Positions 1 to 7,394 of a DNA stretch of 15,353 nt are shown in pieces. Below the pieces are notes generated by a model that worked only from the letters and a program-made list of their open reading frames with translations, did no database searches and was not told where the DNA came from. The stretch's first letter is position 1. Each line of letters opens with the position of its first letter. The translations under genes were made by a program, and so were the position numbers. Origin of the DNA: Kineosporiaceae bacterium (GTDB taxonomy: Bacteria > Actinomycetota > Actinomycetes > Actinomycetales > Angustibacteraceae); the NCBI GenBank assembly GCA_027345905.1, contig DAIETC010000065.1, positions 1 to 15,353 of the forward strand. Direction: 5' to 3'.

Positions 1-1
1 C

Positions 2-262
2 ATCTCGATCATCGTGGTGGTCGACTCGGCCACCGGCAAGGTGGTCGCCGGCCCCGAGATCCACGCGCGCGGGTTCGCTGAGGGCGACGCCGTCTTCGAC
101 AGCGTGCGACCCAAGATCGAGCAGGCGCTGGCCGAGGCGGCAGCCCAGGGTTCGACCGACCCCTATCAGCTGCAGCAGGTCGTACGCCGCGTGGTCGGCG
201 GCTGGGTCGGCGGCAAGATCCGACGCCGTCCCATGATCATCCCGGTGGTCATCTCCGCCTGA
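2..262 (+). CDS. rnj: Ribonuclease J, C-terminal part (5' end outside window)
   Basis: This is the last 86 codons of a gene that enters from the left edge; the frame is open from base 2 and stops with TGA. The residues around V-V-V-D-S-A-T-G-K-V-V-A-G-P, the E-x-x-x-Q-A-L-A helix and the ending R-R-R-P-M-I-I-P-V-V-I are those of the C-terminal domain of bacterial RNase J. That enzyme is a metallo-beta-lactamase/beta-CASP exo- and endoribonuclease acting in rRNA maturation and mRNA decay in the cytoplasm. The catalytic beta-lactamase part lies outside the window, so activity cannot be judged here. An RNase J gene shortly upstream of ftsK is a common actinobacterial arrangement and supports the call. 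A GTG at base 14 is an internal codon, not the start. Confidence 0.88.
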   Translation: MSIIVVVDSATGKVVAGPEIHARGFAEGDAVFDSVRPKIEQALAEAAAQGSTDPYQLQQVVRRVVGGWVGGKIRRRPMIIPVVISA

Positions 263-325
263 CCCGGTCGGGGCGCAGCTCCCACTGGCGGCGCGCTGCC
301 CCAGCGCTCGAACCGGCGCCGTCGC

Positions 326-340
326 GCCCCACGGTGGGGC
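326..340 (+). terminator. Possible terminator hairpin after rnj
   Basis: GCCCCA and TGGGGC form a perfect 6-bp stem around a CGG triloop, 63 bp after the rnj stop. No T-tract follows, as is common for actinobacterial terminators, so the role is inferred from position and stem only. Confidence 0.35.
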
Positions 341-360
341 TGATCCGTGCCCAAACATCC

Positions 361-544
361 GACCACTGGGGCACCCTGCGGCCTTGTGGTGGCCACTGGG
401 GCACCCTGCGGCCAAGCTGGCGGCCACTGGGGCACCCTGCGGCCAAGCTGGCGGCCACTGGGGCACCCTGCGGCCTTGTGGTGGCCACTGGGGCACCCCG
501 CGGCCAAGCGGGTGGCCACTGGGGCACCCTGCGGCCAAGTGGGG
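361..544. repeat. Six tandem 30-31 bp repeats in the rnj-ftsK gap
   Basis: Six head-to-tail units begin at 361, 391, 422, 453, 483 and 514. Each starts with a nearly invariant core, GGCCACTGGGGCACC followed by CTGCGGCC, and ends with a 7-8 bp variable tail (TTGTGGT, AAGCTGGC, AAGCGGGT or AAGTGGGG). The core can fold as GGCC...GGG-gca-CCC...GGCC, so each unit could make a small hairpin. Unit length is not a multiple of three, so the reading frame rotates from copy to copy. The short open frames here, on both strands, are therefore judged non-coding. The gap 263-599 holds no gene otherwise. Confidence 0.9.
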
Positions 545-599
545 CTGCGGCGGAAGTGAACGGTGTGGCAGACGGTGCTGACGGGGCGGGAGCGGTACT

Positions 600-3383
600 G
601 TGACCGGCATGGTCACCCGTACGCCATCGCCGGTACGCCGGTCCGGCAGCAGCCGCGCGAGCTCCAGCAGGGGCGCCCGAGCCACCGGTACTGAGTGGGC
701 TGGTAGTGGCAGCACCCCGAAGGGCCGGCGCCCAGCTGCCGGCTCAGGTTCGGGGGCCGGGCGCGGGCGAGCGGGGGCCCGAGGACGAGGACGCGCACCG
801 AGCCGCCGAAGGGGTGCACGTGCGCGCCATGCCCACTTCGCGGGTGCGGGAGGTGGGCTAGCGCTCCTGTGGCGAGGGGTCTGCGGCGTGTGGCTGGCCC
901 TGGCGCACGTGCTTGGCGCGGGCGCCCGCCGGATCGGGCACAGCGCCCGGGAGCTGGATCCCGCGCACCGGCGGGACGGCGCCGGGCTGGCCCTGATCGC
1001 CGCCGCCGTGCTGGTGGCCGCCCGGGAGTGGTGGAACCTGGACGGCCCGGTTGGCACCGTCGTCCATGCCGTCGTGGCCGGCACGATCGGACGGGTTGCG
1101 CTGGTGCTGCCCGTCTTGCTCGTCGCGCTGGGCGTGCGCCTGCTGCGACACCCGCAGGCTGCGGCCGCCAACAGCCGGGTGACCATCGGCCTGGGCGCTG
1201 TGCTCCTGGCGGCAGCCGGGCTAGTGCACACCGCGCGAGGACTGCCGGACATGTCCCGGGGCTGGGCGGCCATTCGCGATGCCGGCGGCGTGGTCGGGTT
1301 CCTGGCTGCCAGCCCGCTGGAGCAGGCCGTGACGGTGTGGGGCACCACGATCATCCTGTTGCTGCTGGCCGCTTTCGGGTTGCTGGTGCTGACGGCAACC
1401 CCGGTGCACGCCATTCCGGTTCGCGCACGTGCCTTGGTCGCGCGCGTCACTGGCAGGCGCTCAGCCCACGGCCCGGACTCGCCCGACGGCAGCGACGACG
1501 CCCAGTCAGCTCCTGGCGACCCATCGACCCCCGCGCGCTGCGCCGACGGCTCCAGCGCTCGCTCGGACCGCAAGAGCAACGCCCTGCGCCGCGGCCGGGT
1601 GCGCCGCGGCTTCGACGCCCTGCGCGGGGCCGCCGACGGTCCGCGGACGGGTGACGAACCGTTCGAGACGCCGGTCACCGTGACCCCGGCCGGCCGCACC
1701 CGACGCGCACGGGTCACGCCAGCGCCCCCCGACGGCACGGTGAGCGCAGCCGCAGGCGACCCGCCGGCCGGCGATGCGACAGCTGGCGAGCCGGCCGCGA
1801 CGACGTTGCTGCCCCAGCGGGTCGAGCAGCTCGCCTTGGCCGGAGACATCACCTACACCTTGCCGCCGGGCGACATCCTGGCGCCCGGCAGCCCGCACAA
1901 GGCGCGCAGTGCCGCCAACGACCGGGTCGTCGAGTCGCTGTCCGGGGTGCTCGAGCAGTTCGACATCGACGCCCAGGTCACCGGGTTCATGCGCGGGCCG
2001 ACGGTCACGCGCTACGAGGTCGAGCTGGGCCGCGGCACCAAGGTCGAGCGGGTCACCGCGCTCAGCCGCAACATCGCGTACGCCGTGGCCAGCGCCGACG
2101 TCCGGATCCTGTCGCCCATCCCGGGCAAGAGCGCCATCGGCATCGAGATCCCGAACACCGACCGCGAAAAGGTGAGCCTCGGCGATGTCCTGCGCAGCCA
2201 GGCCGCCCGGGATGTCCACCACCCCATGACCATCGGGGGGGGAAAGGACGTCGAGGGCGGGTACGTCGTCGCCAACCTGGCCAAGATGCCGCACCTGCTC
2301 GTGGCCGGGGCGACCGGCGCCGGTAAATCCAGTTTCGTGAACTCGATGATCACCTCGATCCTGATGCGCGCCACGCCGGAGGAGGTGCGCATGGTGCTGA
2401 TCGACCCCAAACGGGTCGAGCTCACCGGCTACGAGGGCGTGCCGCACCTGATCACCCCGATCATCACCAACCCGAAGAAGGCCGCCGAGGCGCTGCAGTG
2501 GGTGGTGCGGGAGATGGATATCCGCTACGACGACCTCGCGGCCTTCGGGTTCAAGCACATCGACGACTTCAACCGGGCGGCTCGCACCGGTGCCGTGGTG
2601 CCACCGCCGGGGAGCGAGCGGGTGGTGGCGCCGTACCCGTACCTGCTGGTGATCGTCGACGAGCTGGCCGACCTGATGATGGTCGCCCCGCGTGACGTCG
2701 AGGACAGCATCGTGCGGATCACCCAGCTGGCACGCGCCGCCGGCATCCACCTGGTCCTTGCCACCCAACGACCCAGCGTGGACGTCGTCACCGGGCTGAT
2801 CAAGGCCAACGTGCCCAGCCGCATGGCATTCGCCACGAGCTCGGTCACCGACAGCCGGGTCGTGCTCGACCAGCCCGGGGCGGAGAAGCTGATCGGCCAG
2901 GGGGACGCCTTGTTCTTGCCCATGGGCGCGAGCAAGCCGATCCGGGTGCAGGGCGCCTGGGTGACCGAGTCTGAGATCCACAAGGCAGTGGCGCACGTCA
3001 AGGCCCAGCTGCGGCCCACCTACCGCGACGACGTCGTGGCGGCCGTCGCCAAGAAGCAGGTCGACGACGACATCGGCGCCGACCTCGAGCTCCTGGTGCA
3101 GGCCACCGAACTGGTGGTCACGACCCAGTTCGGCTCCACGTCGATGCTGCAGCGCAAGCTGCGGGTCGGCTTCGCCAAGGCGGGCCGGCTGATGGACTTG
3201 CTGGAGTCGCGCGGGGTCGTAGGGCCGAGCGAGGGCAGCAAGGCGCGGGACGTCCTGATCAGGGTGGACGACCTGCCGGCCACCCTTGCCCAGTTGCGCG
3301 GGGACGAGCCGCCGGCGACCGGCGCGGTCTACGACCAGCAGGAGGCGGGCGAAGACGCCTGGGAGCTGACCGAGCGCGCCTAA
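600..3383 (+). CDS. ftsK: FtsK/SpoIIIE-family DNA translocase
   Basis: This is a 927-residue membrane-anchored ATPase that pumps DNA at the division septum and helps resolve chromosomes. Residues 1-80 are very rich in Arg, Gly and Ser. Hydrophobic segments follow at about 86-108, 129-145, 163-180, 195-212 and 243-266, then a long low-complexity linker to about 400. The motor domain has Walker A GATGAGKS at 570-577, the IDPKRVEL strand, and Walker B LLVIVDE at 682-688 followed by LADLMM. It also has the ATQRPSVDVVTGLIKANVPS segment. The C-terminal winged-helix gamma domain (from about 828) carries QFGSTSMLQRKLRVGFAKAGRLMDLLE, the part that reads KOPS-type orienting sequences. GTG 600 is chosen because GGGAG lies 7 nt upstream (588-592); ATG 609 is a weaker alternative. 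The gene converges with the GGDEF gene. Confidence 0.96.
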   Translation: MTGMVTRTPSPVRRSGSSRASSSRGARATGTEWAGSGSTPKGRRPAAGSGSGAGRGRAGARGRGRAPSRRRGARARHAHFAGAGGGLALLWRGVCGVWLALAHVLGAGARRIGHSARELDPAHRRDGAGLALIAAAVLVAAREWWNLDGPVGTVVHAVVAGTIGRVALVLPVLLVALGVRLLRHPQAAAANSRVTIGLGAVLLAAAGLVHTARGLPDMSRGWAAIRDAGGVVGFLAASPLEQAVTVWGTTIILLLLAAFGLLVLTATPVHAIPVRARALVARVTGRRSAHGPDSPDGSDDAQSAPGDPSTPARCADGSSARSDRKSNALRRGRVRRGFDALRGAADGPRTGDEPFETPVTVTPAGRTRRARVTPAPPDGTVSAAAGDPPAGDATAGEPAATTLLPQRVEQLALAGDITYTLPPGDILAPGSPHKARSAANDRVVESLSGVLEQFDIDAQVTGFMRGPTVTRYEVELGRGTKVERVTALSRNIAYAVASADVRILSPIPGKSAIGIEIPNTDREKVSLGDVLRSQAARDVHHPMTIGGGKDVEGGYVVANLAKMPHLLVAGATGAGKSSFVNSMITSILMRATPEEVRMVLIDPKRVELTGYEGVPHLITPIITNPKKAAEALQWVVREMDIRYDDLAAFGFKHIDDFNRAARTGAVVPPPGSERVVAPYPYLLVIVDELADLMMVAPRDVEDSIVRITQLARAAGIHLVLATQRPSVDVVTGLIKANVPSRMAFATSSVTDSRVVLDQPGAEKLIGQGDALFLPMGASKPIRVQGAWVTESEIHKAVAHVKAQLRPTYRDDVVAAVAKKQVDDDIGADLELLVQATELVVTTQFGSTSMLQRKLRVGFAKAGRLMDLLESRGVVGPSEGSKARDVLIRVDDLPATLAQLRGDEPPATGAVYDQQEAGEDAWELTERA

Positions 3384-3398
3384 GCCTTGGTCAGGCTT
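3382..3398. terminator. Short bidirectional hairpin between convergent stops
   Basis: AAGCCT and AGGCTT form a perfect 6-bp stem around a 5-nt loop. The hairpin covers the end of the ftsK stop codon and the whole stop codon of the opposing GGDEF gene. Only 7 bp separate the two genes, so a shared terminator would have to lie here. The stem is short and has no U-tract on either strand. Confidence 0.35.
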
Positions 3399-4533
3399 GC
3401 GGTGCCAGGGCCGACGCCGTCCGCACAGGGTCCAGATCGCGTGCTTGCGCGTGCTTCTGGGCGTACATCGCCGCATCAGCCTCGGACAGTACGTCGCTGA
3501 ACCGCACCGGGGTGGCGCATACCGCCATCCCGATGCTGGCGCCAACCTGGTGTGACCCCAGCGGTCCAGCAAATGGGCGGGTCAGGACCAGTCGTAGCCG
3601 GTCCGCGAGCGCGCGCGCCGCCGTGTCGACCCCGGCGCCGCACATGACGACGACGAACTCGTCGCCGCCCGCGCGCGCCACGACGTCGTCGGCTCGCACA
3701 CATTCAGTGAGCCGGGTCGCCACGGTTCGCAGCACCTGGTCACCGAAGTGGTGACCCGCACTGTCGTTGACCTCCTTGAAGCGGTCGAGGTCGATCAGCA
3801 GGACTGCCAGCTCACAGTCGGCCCGCGCGGCCATCTCTTGCCCGGCGCTCATCAGCAGCGTGCGGTTGCCCAGACCGGTCAGCGAGTCGTGGGTGGCCGC
3901 GTACTGCGCCTGTTCTTCACGGGCCTGCAGCTCAGAGTGCATCCGGGCGTGCTCGATGGCGATCGCGGCCTGGTCGGCGAACAGCTCGAGGACCTCCAGC
4001 TGCACCGGGCCCGGCTGGCGCCCACCGGACGGCAGGTCGACGCTCAGGACCCCGATCCACTCGCCCGAGGGGGCGGTCAGCGGCGCGAACAGCGCGTCCA
4101 GCGGGTGCCAGGCGTCTTCGTCCTGCGAGGGTTCCAGGTCTGGTATCCAGGTGAAGATGTCCTCGCTCAGTGCGGTTCCATGCCGGTGGTCGATGAAGCA
4201 CAAGTTGCCGATCCGTCGCGAGCGCCCCAGCAGCTGCTGCCAGCGCTGCGTGGTCTCGAAGGTGCCGAGCAGGGCGGTCCGCGCACCCTCGTCACCGGCC
4301 ACCGAAACCACCTCGAAGGTGTCTCCTAGTCGGGCGAGGTTGACCACAGCCACGCCGAAACCGGCGACCTGCACGACCCCCCGGGCGACGGCGTCCAAGG
4401 TGGCGGCCAGGTCCAGGCTCTGGTGCACCTGCTTGGTGATCCGGTGCAGGGCGCGCAAGGCCGCCAGCTGCTCGTCGTGCGCTGCGGGTGGGCTGGGCGC
4501 GCGGGCACCGTCGTGGTCGGCAGCTCGGGGCAC
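3391..4533 (-). CDS. GAF-GGDEF diguanylate cyclase
   Basis: This 380-residue cytoplasmic signalling protein is predicted to join two GTP into cyclic di-GMP. A GAF sensor domain spans about 41-198 and a short coiled-coil-like linker follows (about 196-212). The GGDEF domain spans 213-375, with HDSLTGLGNR at 215-224, IDLDRFKEVND at 247-257 and an intact GGDEF signature at 289-293. R280-A-D-D283 lies exactly five residues before GGDEF, the position of the RxxD inhibitory I-site. Feedback inhibition by c-di-GMP is therefore expected. No membrane segment or EAL domain is seen. GTG 4533 is supported by GGAGGA 4 nt upstream on the minus strand. The gene runs opposite to all the housekeeping genes around it, which suggests a stand-alone transcription unit added between ftsK and rimO. 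The GAF ligand is unknown. Confidence 0.93.
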   Translation of the reverse strand: MPRAADHDGARAPSPPAAHDEQLAALRALHRITKQVHQSLDLAATLDAVARGVVQVAGFGVAVVNLARLGDTFEVVSVAGDEGARTALLGTFETTQRWQQLLGRSRRIGNLCFIDHRHGTALSEDIFTWIPDLEPSQDEDAWHPLDALFAPLTAPSGEWIGVLSVDLPSGGRQPGPVQLEVLELFADQAAIAIEHARMHSELQAREEQAQYAATHDSLTGLGNRTLLMSAGQEMAARADCELAVLLIDLDRFKEVNDSAGHHFGDQVLRTVATRLTECVRADDVVARAGGDEFVVVMCGAGVDTAARALADRLRLVLTRPFAGPLGSHQVGASIGMAVCATPVRFSDVLSEADAAMYAQKHAQARDLDPVRTASALAPQA

Positions 4534-4633
4534 CGGTCCTCCAGGATGCTGGTGCGTCGTCCTTGTCTCGGCAGCGTGGAGCGGGTTCTTGAGCCACGAC
4601 GGCGGTGTCGAGGTAAGGCGGTGTCAAGGCTGG

Positions 4634-4655
4634 CGGTGAGGTCACCGTCACGTGA
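4634..4655. promoter_or_regulatory. Adjacent palindromes in the divergent GGDEF/rimO intergenic region
   Basis: CGGTGA-GG-TCACCG (4634-4647) is a perfect inverted repeat with a 2-nt centre. It is followed at once by the 8-bp palindrome TCACGTGA (4648-4655). They lie just upstream of the proposed rimO -10 box, in the 144-bp gap between the divergent genes. A regulator site is possible, but the regulator is unknown. Confidence 0.35.
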
Positions 4656-4665
4656 TCGCAGTCCG

Positions 4666-4671
4666 TACAGT
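4666..4671 (+). promoter_or_regulatory. Candidate -10 box of rimO (leaderless)
   Basis: TACAGT fits the actinobacterial TANNNT -10 pattern and lies 6 nt before the GTG at 4678, so transcription would begin at or next to the start codon. No Shine-Dalgarno sequence precedes the GTG. No clear -35 box is visible. Confidence 0.5.
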
Positions 4672-4677
4672 GGACCA

Positions 4678-6153
4678 GTGCAGACTCGGTCGGTGGCGCT
4701 CGTGACGTTGGGCTGCACCCGCAACGAGGTCGACTCCGAGGAGCTGGCCGCCCGGCTGAGCGCACACGGCTGGACGCTGGCGCAGGACGCCGCCGACGCC
4801 GACGTCGCGCTGGTCAACACCTGCGGCTTCGTGCAGTCGGCGAAGAAGGATTCGATCGACGCTCTGCTCGAGGCCGCCGACCTGAAGCAGGACCCAAGCG
4901 CGCGCACGCGGGCCGTCGTGGCCGTGGGGTGCCTGGCCGAGCGGTACGGCGAGCAGCTGGCTGGGTCGCTGCCCGAGGCCGACGCGGTGCTGGGCTTCGA
5001 CACCTACGCGGAGCTGTCCGACCAGCTGACGGCGATCCTGGCCGGTGAGCGTCCCACCTCGCACACGCCCCGCGACCGGCGCACCCTGCTGCCCCTCTCG
5101 CCCGCGACGCGACAGGGGTCGGACGTTGCCGTTCCGGGCCACGGCAATGCGCCCGACCTGCCCGTCGGCATGGCGCCGGCGTCCGGGCCACGGGTGCTGC
5201 GCCGGCGCCTGGACGGTCGGCCCTGGGCGCCGTTGAAGATCGCCTCCGGGTGCGACCGGCGCTGCGCGTTCTGCGCGATCCCCGCCTTCCGCGGCGCCTT
5301 CGTCTCCCGGACTCCCGACCAGATCCTGGCCGAGGCGCGCTGGTTGGCGCAGCAGGGGGTGCGCGAGGTGTTCCTGGTCAGCGAGAACTCGACGTCCTAC
5401 GGCAAGGACCTGGGTGACCTGCGCCTGCTCGAGACCATGCTGGCGCAGCTGGCCGCCGTCGACGGCATCGACCGGGTGCGCGTGTCGTACCTGCAGCCCG
5501 CCGAGATGCGTCCCAGCCTGCTGGAGGCGATGACCAGCACGCCTGGCGTCGCGCCGTACTTCGACCTGTCCTTCCAGCACGCCTCGGCACCGGTGCTACG
5601 GCGCATGCGCCGCTTCGGCGACGCGCAGGCGTTCCTCGCCCTGCTGAGCCAGGTGCGCGCCGCAGCGCCGTTGGCGGGCATCCGCAGCAACGTCATCGTC
5701 GGTTTCCCCGGCGAGACCGAGGCCGATGTGGTCGAGCTGGAGCAGTTCCTGGTCCAGGCCCGGCTGGACGTCGTGGGCGTGTTCGGTTACAGCGACGAGG
5801 ACGGCACCGAGGGCGAACGGCTCGAGGGCAAACTGGCCAGTGAGGTCATCGCCGAACGCCTGGCGCGGGTGGGCGACCTGGTCGAGCGGCTCACCGCCCA
5901 GCGAGCGCAGGAGCGGATCGGTGAGCTGGTCGAGGTCCTCGTCGAAGAGCTCGACCCGGACCTCGATTCGGACGTCGACCCAGACCTCGGTGCGGACCTC
6001 GCCCGGGTCGTCGGCCGGGCGCTGCACCAGGGCCCGGATGTCGATGGCAGCACCGGCCTGTTGGGGTGCGCGGCGAGGGTTGGGGACGTCGTCCGGGCCC
6101 GGGTGGTGTCGGCCCAGGGCGTCGACCTGCTGGCCGCCCCGCTCGCGTCGTGA
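4678..6153 (+). CDS. rimO: Ribosomal protein S12 methylthiotransferase RimO
   Basis: This 491-residue radical-SAM enzyme adds a methylthio group to the conserved aspartate of ribosomal protein S12. The N-terminal methylthiotransferase domain has the three auxiliary-cluster cysteines: C13 in VTLGCTRNEVDSEEL, C49 in VNTCGF and C85 in VGCLAER. The radical-SAM cluster motif CDRRCAFC is at 192-199. A C-terminal TRAM domain occupies roughly 410-491. The LGCxRNxVDSE wording is typical of RimO rather than of MiaB, the tRNA methylthiotransferase. The frame is open back to 4423, but homology begins just after GTG 4678, which also has a -10 box at leaderless distance. The linker at about 124-175 and an acidic Asp-Pro-Asp-Leu insertion inside the TRAM domain (423-442) look expanded. 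pgsA follows 54 bp downstream. Confidence 0.95.
   Translation: MQTRSVALVTLGCTRNEVDSEELAARLSAHGWTLAQDAADADVALVNTCGFVQSAKKDSIDALLEAADLKQDPSARTRAVVAVGCLAERYGEQLAGSLPEADAVLGFDTYAELSDQLTAILAGERPTSHTPRDRRTLLPLSPATRQGSDVAVPGHGNAPDLPVGMAPASGPRVLRRRLDGRPWAPLKIASGCDRRCAFCAIPAFRGAFVSRTPDQILAEARWLAQQGVREVFLVSENSTSYGKDLGDLRLLETMLAQLAAVDGIDRVRVSYLQPAEMRPSLLEAMTSTPGVAPYFDLSFQHASAPVLRRMRRFGDAQAFLALLSQVRAAAPLAGIRSNVIVGFPGETEADVVELEQFLVQARLDVVGVFGYSDEDGTEGERLEGKLASEVIAERLARVGDLVERLTAQRAQERIGELVEVLVEELDPDLDSDVDPDLGADLARVVGRALHQGPDVDGSTGLLGCAARVGDVVRARVVSAQGVDLLAAPLAS
5951..5998 (+). repeat. 24-bp tandem duplication inside the rimO TRAM region
   Basis: Two adjacent 24-bp units (5951-5974 and 5975-5998) match at about 20 of 24 positions by eye, both beginning TCGACCC. 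They encode the two acidic L-D-P-D-L and V-D-P-D-L blocks and keep the frame. This looks like an in-frame micro-duplication in the C-terminal domain. Confidence 0.7.
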
Positions 6154-6160
6154 ACCAGCC

Positions 6161-6211
6161 ATGGATCCGGCCGTGGACCCAGTCATGCACCGGCCGTTGA
6201 TCCAGCCATGA
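6161..6211 (+). CDS. Possible 16-codon leader ORF overlapping the pgsA start
   Basis: ATG 6161 opens a 16-codon frame reading MDPAVDPVMHRPLIQP, and its TGA shares bases with the pgsA ATG (an ATGA overlap). No Shine-Dalgarno sequence precedes it. It is listed because its translation would carry ribosomes through the hairpin at 6163-6203 and could couple to pgsA. It could equally be chance within a repeat. Confidence 0.25.
   Translation: MDPAVDPVMHRPLIQP
6163..6203 (+). promoter_or_regulatory. Strong hairpin immediately upstream of the pgsA start
   Basis: GGATC-CGGCCG (6163-6173) pairs with CGGCCG-tt-GATCC (6191-6203). This makes 11 base pairs with a 2-nt bulge and a 17-nt loop. The stem ends 4 nt before the pgsA ATG and covers where its ribosome-binding site would be. 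It could control pgsA translation or attenuate read-through from rimO. Confidence 0.5.
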
Positions 6212-6849
6212 ACCAGGTGCGGGCCGCGCGGCCGAGCGCCTGGAACCTGGCCAACGCCCTCACCGCCGGGCGCCTGCTGCTGGTTCCGGTGTTTTGGGTG
6301 CTGCTCATGCACGACGGCGGCAGCCACGCGCGCTGGCGGGTGGCCGCCTTCTTCGTGTTCGTCGTCGCGGCCCTGACCGACCGGTACGACGGTGAGCTGG
6401 CTCGCCGCCGCGGGCAGGTGACAGATCTGGGCAAGATCGCCGACCCGATCGCCGACAAGGCGCTCGTCGGGGCGGCGCTGGTCGGCTTGTCGCTGCTGGG
6501 GCAGGTGGCCTGGTGGGTGACGGTGGTGATCTTGGCCCGCGAGGTCGCGGTCACCGCCGTGCGCTTCGCGGTGATCCGCCACGGGGTGATCGCCGCCAGC
6601 CGCGGCGGCAAGGCCAAGACGCTGCTGCAGGCGGTGGCGATCGGGCTGTACGTGCTGCCCCTGACCGGACTCTCGCACACCGTCGCCGCGGTCACGATGG
6701 GGCTGGCCGTGCTCGTGACGCTGGTCACCGGCGCGGACTACCTGCTGCAAGCCGTTCGGCTACGTCGGGTCAGCGAGCGCACGGCTGCCCGCAAGGCAGC
6801 CCGTGAGCGCTCGCGGGAAGTGCGCGAGCTCGGGGAGCGAGCGCCATGA
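6208..6849 (+). CDS. pgsA: CDP-diacylglycerol--glycerol-3-phosphate 3-phosphatidyltransferase (PgsA)
   Basis: This 213-residue integral membrane enzyme makes phosphatidylglycerol phosphate from CDP-diacylglycerol and glycerol-3-phosphate. It catalyses the committed step to phosphatidylglycerol and cardiolipin. The CDP-alcohol phosphatidyltransferase signature is complete: D58-x2-D61-G-x2-A-R-x8-G75-x3-D79-x3-D83. Hydrophobic segments lie at about 18-36, 44-57, 84-105, 125-140 and 150-172. The C-terminal tail (about 185-213) is highly charged (Arg/Glu). The ATG at 6208 is used because W-N-L-A-N-A-L-T, the usual family N-terminus, begins 11 residues later. No Shine-Dalgarno is visible; a repeat and hairpin stand in its place. 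Other CDP-alcohol transferases are possible, but position next to pncC and clgR favours PgsA. Confidence 0.92.
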   Translation: MNQVRAARPSAWNLANALTAGRLLLVPVFWVLLMHDGGSHARWRVAAFFVFVVAALTDRYDGELARRRGQVTDLGKIADPIADKALVGAALVGLSLLGQVAWWVTVVILAREVAVTAVRFAVIRHGVIAASRGGKAKTLLQAVAIGLYVLPLTGLSHTVAAVTMGLAVLVTLVTGADYLLQAVRLRRVSERTAARKAARERSREVRELGERAP

Positions 6850-7394
6850 CCTACGCAGGGGGCGAACTGGACGACAGGGTCGCCGAGGCGGCCCGCGACC
6901 TCGTCGCCCTGCTGCGGCGCACGGGCGCCAGCCTGGCCAGCGCCGAGTCGCTCACCGGGGGCCTGCTCGGTGCGACGATCACCGCCGTGCCAGGTGCCTC
7001 CCACGTCTACCGCGGCGGCGTGATCGCCTACGCCACCGAGGCCAAACACGAGCTGCTCGGGGTCGATGCTGGCCTGCTGCGGCGCGTGGGTGCCGTCGAC
7101 CCGCAGGTCGCCAGCGCCATGGCGGTCGGGGTGCGCCAACGGCTCGGTGCGGACTACGGGCTGGCTACCACCGGTGTGGCCGGCCCCGAGAGCCAGGACG
7201 GCAAATCGCCCGGAACGGTGTGGCTGGGCATCGCCACTGGCCGTCAGACCCTGAGCACCGACCTCTGTGCGCTCGGCGGGCGCTCCGACGTACGCCGCGC
7301 GGCCGTGCTGCACGCTCTGAACCAGCTTCTGGCAGTTCTGCGGGGCGACGCTGGGCCCAGCGGTTCGGCGGGGGACGGAGCCCGGATCGGCTAG
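6846..7394 (+). CDS. pncC: CinA C-terminal-type nicotinamide-nucleotide amidohydrolase
   Basis: This 182-residue stand-alone CinA C-terminal domain protein corresponds to PncC, which deamidates nicotinamide mononucleotide to nicotinic acid mononucleotide in NAD salvage. The conserved motifs AESLTGG (33-39) and TGVAGPESQDGKSPGTV (109-125) are intact. The N-terminal MoaB-like pyrophosphatase domain of full-length CinA is absent, as in many actinobacteria, where the gene is often annotated cinA. The start overlaps the pgsA stop by ATGA, so translation is probably coupled. The C-terminal 18 residues (G/S/A-rich) look dispensable. A 115-bp gap follows before clgR. Its only visible structure is the short inverted repeat GTAG-gt-CTAC at 7482-7491; no convincing terminator was seen. 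Confidence 0.9.
   Translation: MTYAGGELDDRVAEAARDLVALLRRTGASLASAESLTGGLLGATITAVPGASHVYRGGVIAYATEAKHELLGVDAGLLRRVGAVDPQVASAMAVGVRQRLGADYGLATTGVAGPESQDGKSPGTVWLGIATGRQTLSTDLCALGGRSDVRRAAVLHALNQLLAVLRGDAGPSGSAGDGARIG

Larger units (their letters stand above)
6155..6214 (+). repeat. Three imperfect 23-24 bp tandem repeats at the rimO-pgsA junction
   Basis: Units start at 6155, 6179 and 6202 (the last is partial), and each opens CCAGYCATG. Each therefore carries an ATG (6161, 6185 and 6208), and the third is the pgsA start. The repeat fills almost all of the 54-bp gap between rimO and pgsA. Confidence 0.75.

Noticed and set aside
361..544. CRISPR array
   Set aside because: Units are adjacent head-to-tail with only 7-8 bp variable tails, so there are no spacers of useful length, and no cas genes are present.
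166..603. Small repeat-containing proteins on both strands over the tandem repeats
   Set aside because: Frames are open in several registers only because the repeat has no stop codons; unit length is not a multiple of three and the frames overlap one another and rnj.
1506..3572. 688-codon open frame antisense to ftsK
   Set aside because: It is a GC-skew shadow of ftsK; the composition is His/Asp/Arg/Gly-rich without recognisable motifs, and the sense frame has every FtsK motif.
4423..4677. N-terminal extension of rimO
   Set aside because: The frame is open but the extension overlaps the divergent GGDEF start, is Arg-rich without homology to RimO, and the conserved domain begins right after GTG 4678.
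5596..6750. 384-codon antisense frame across rimO and pgsA
   Set aside because: It crosses two well-supported genes, shows Gln/His/Arg-rich shadow composition and has no domain.
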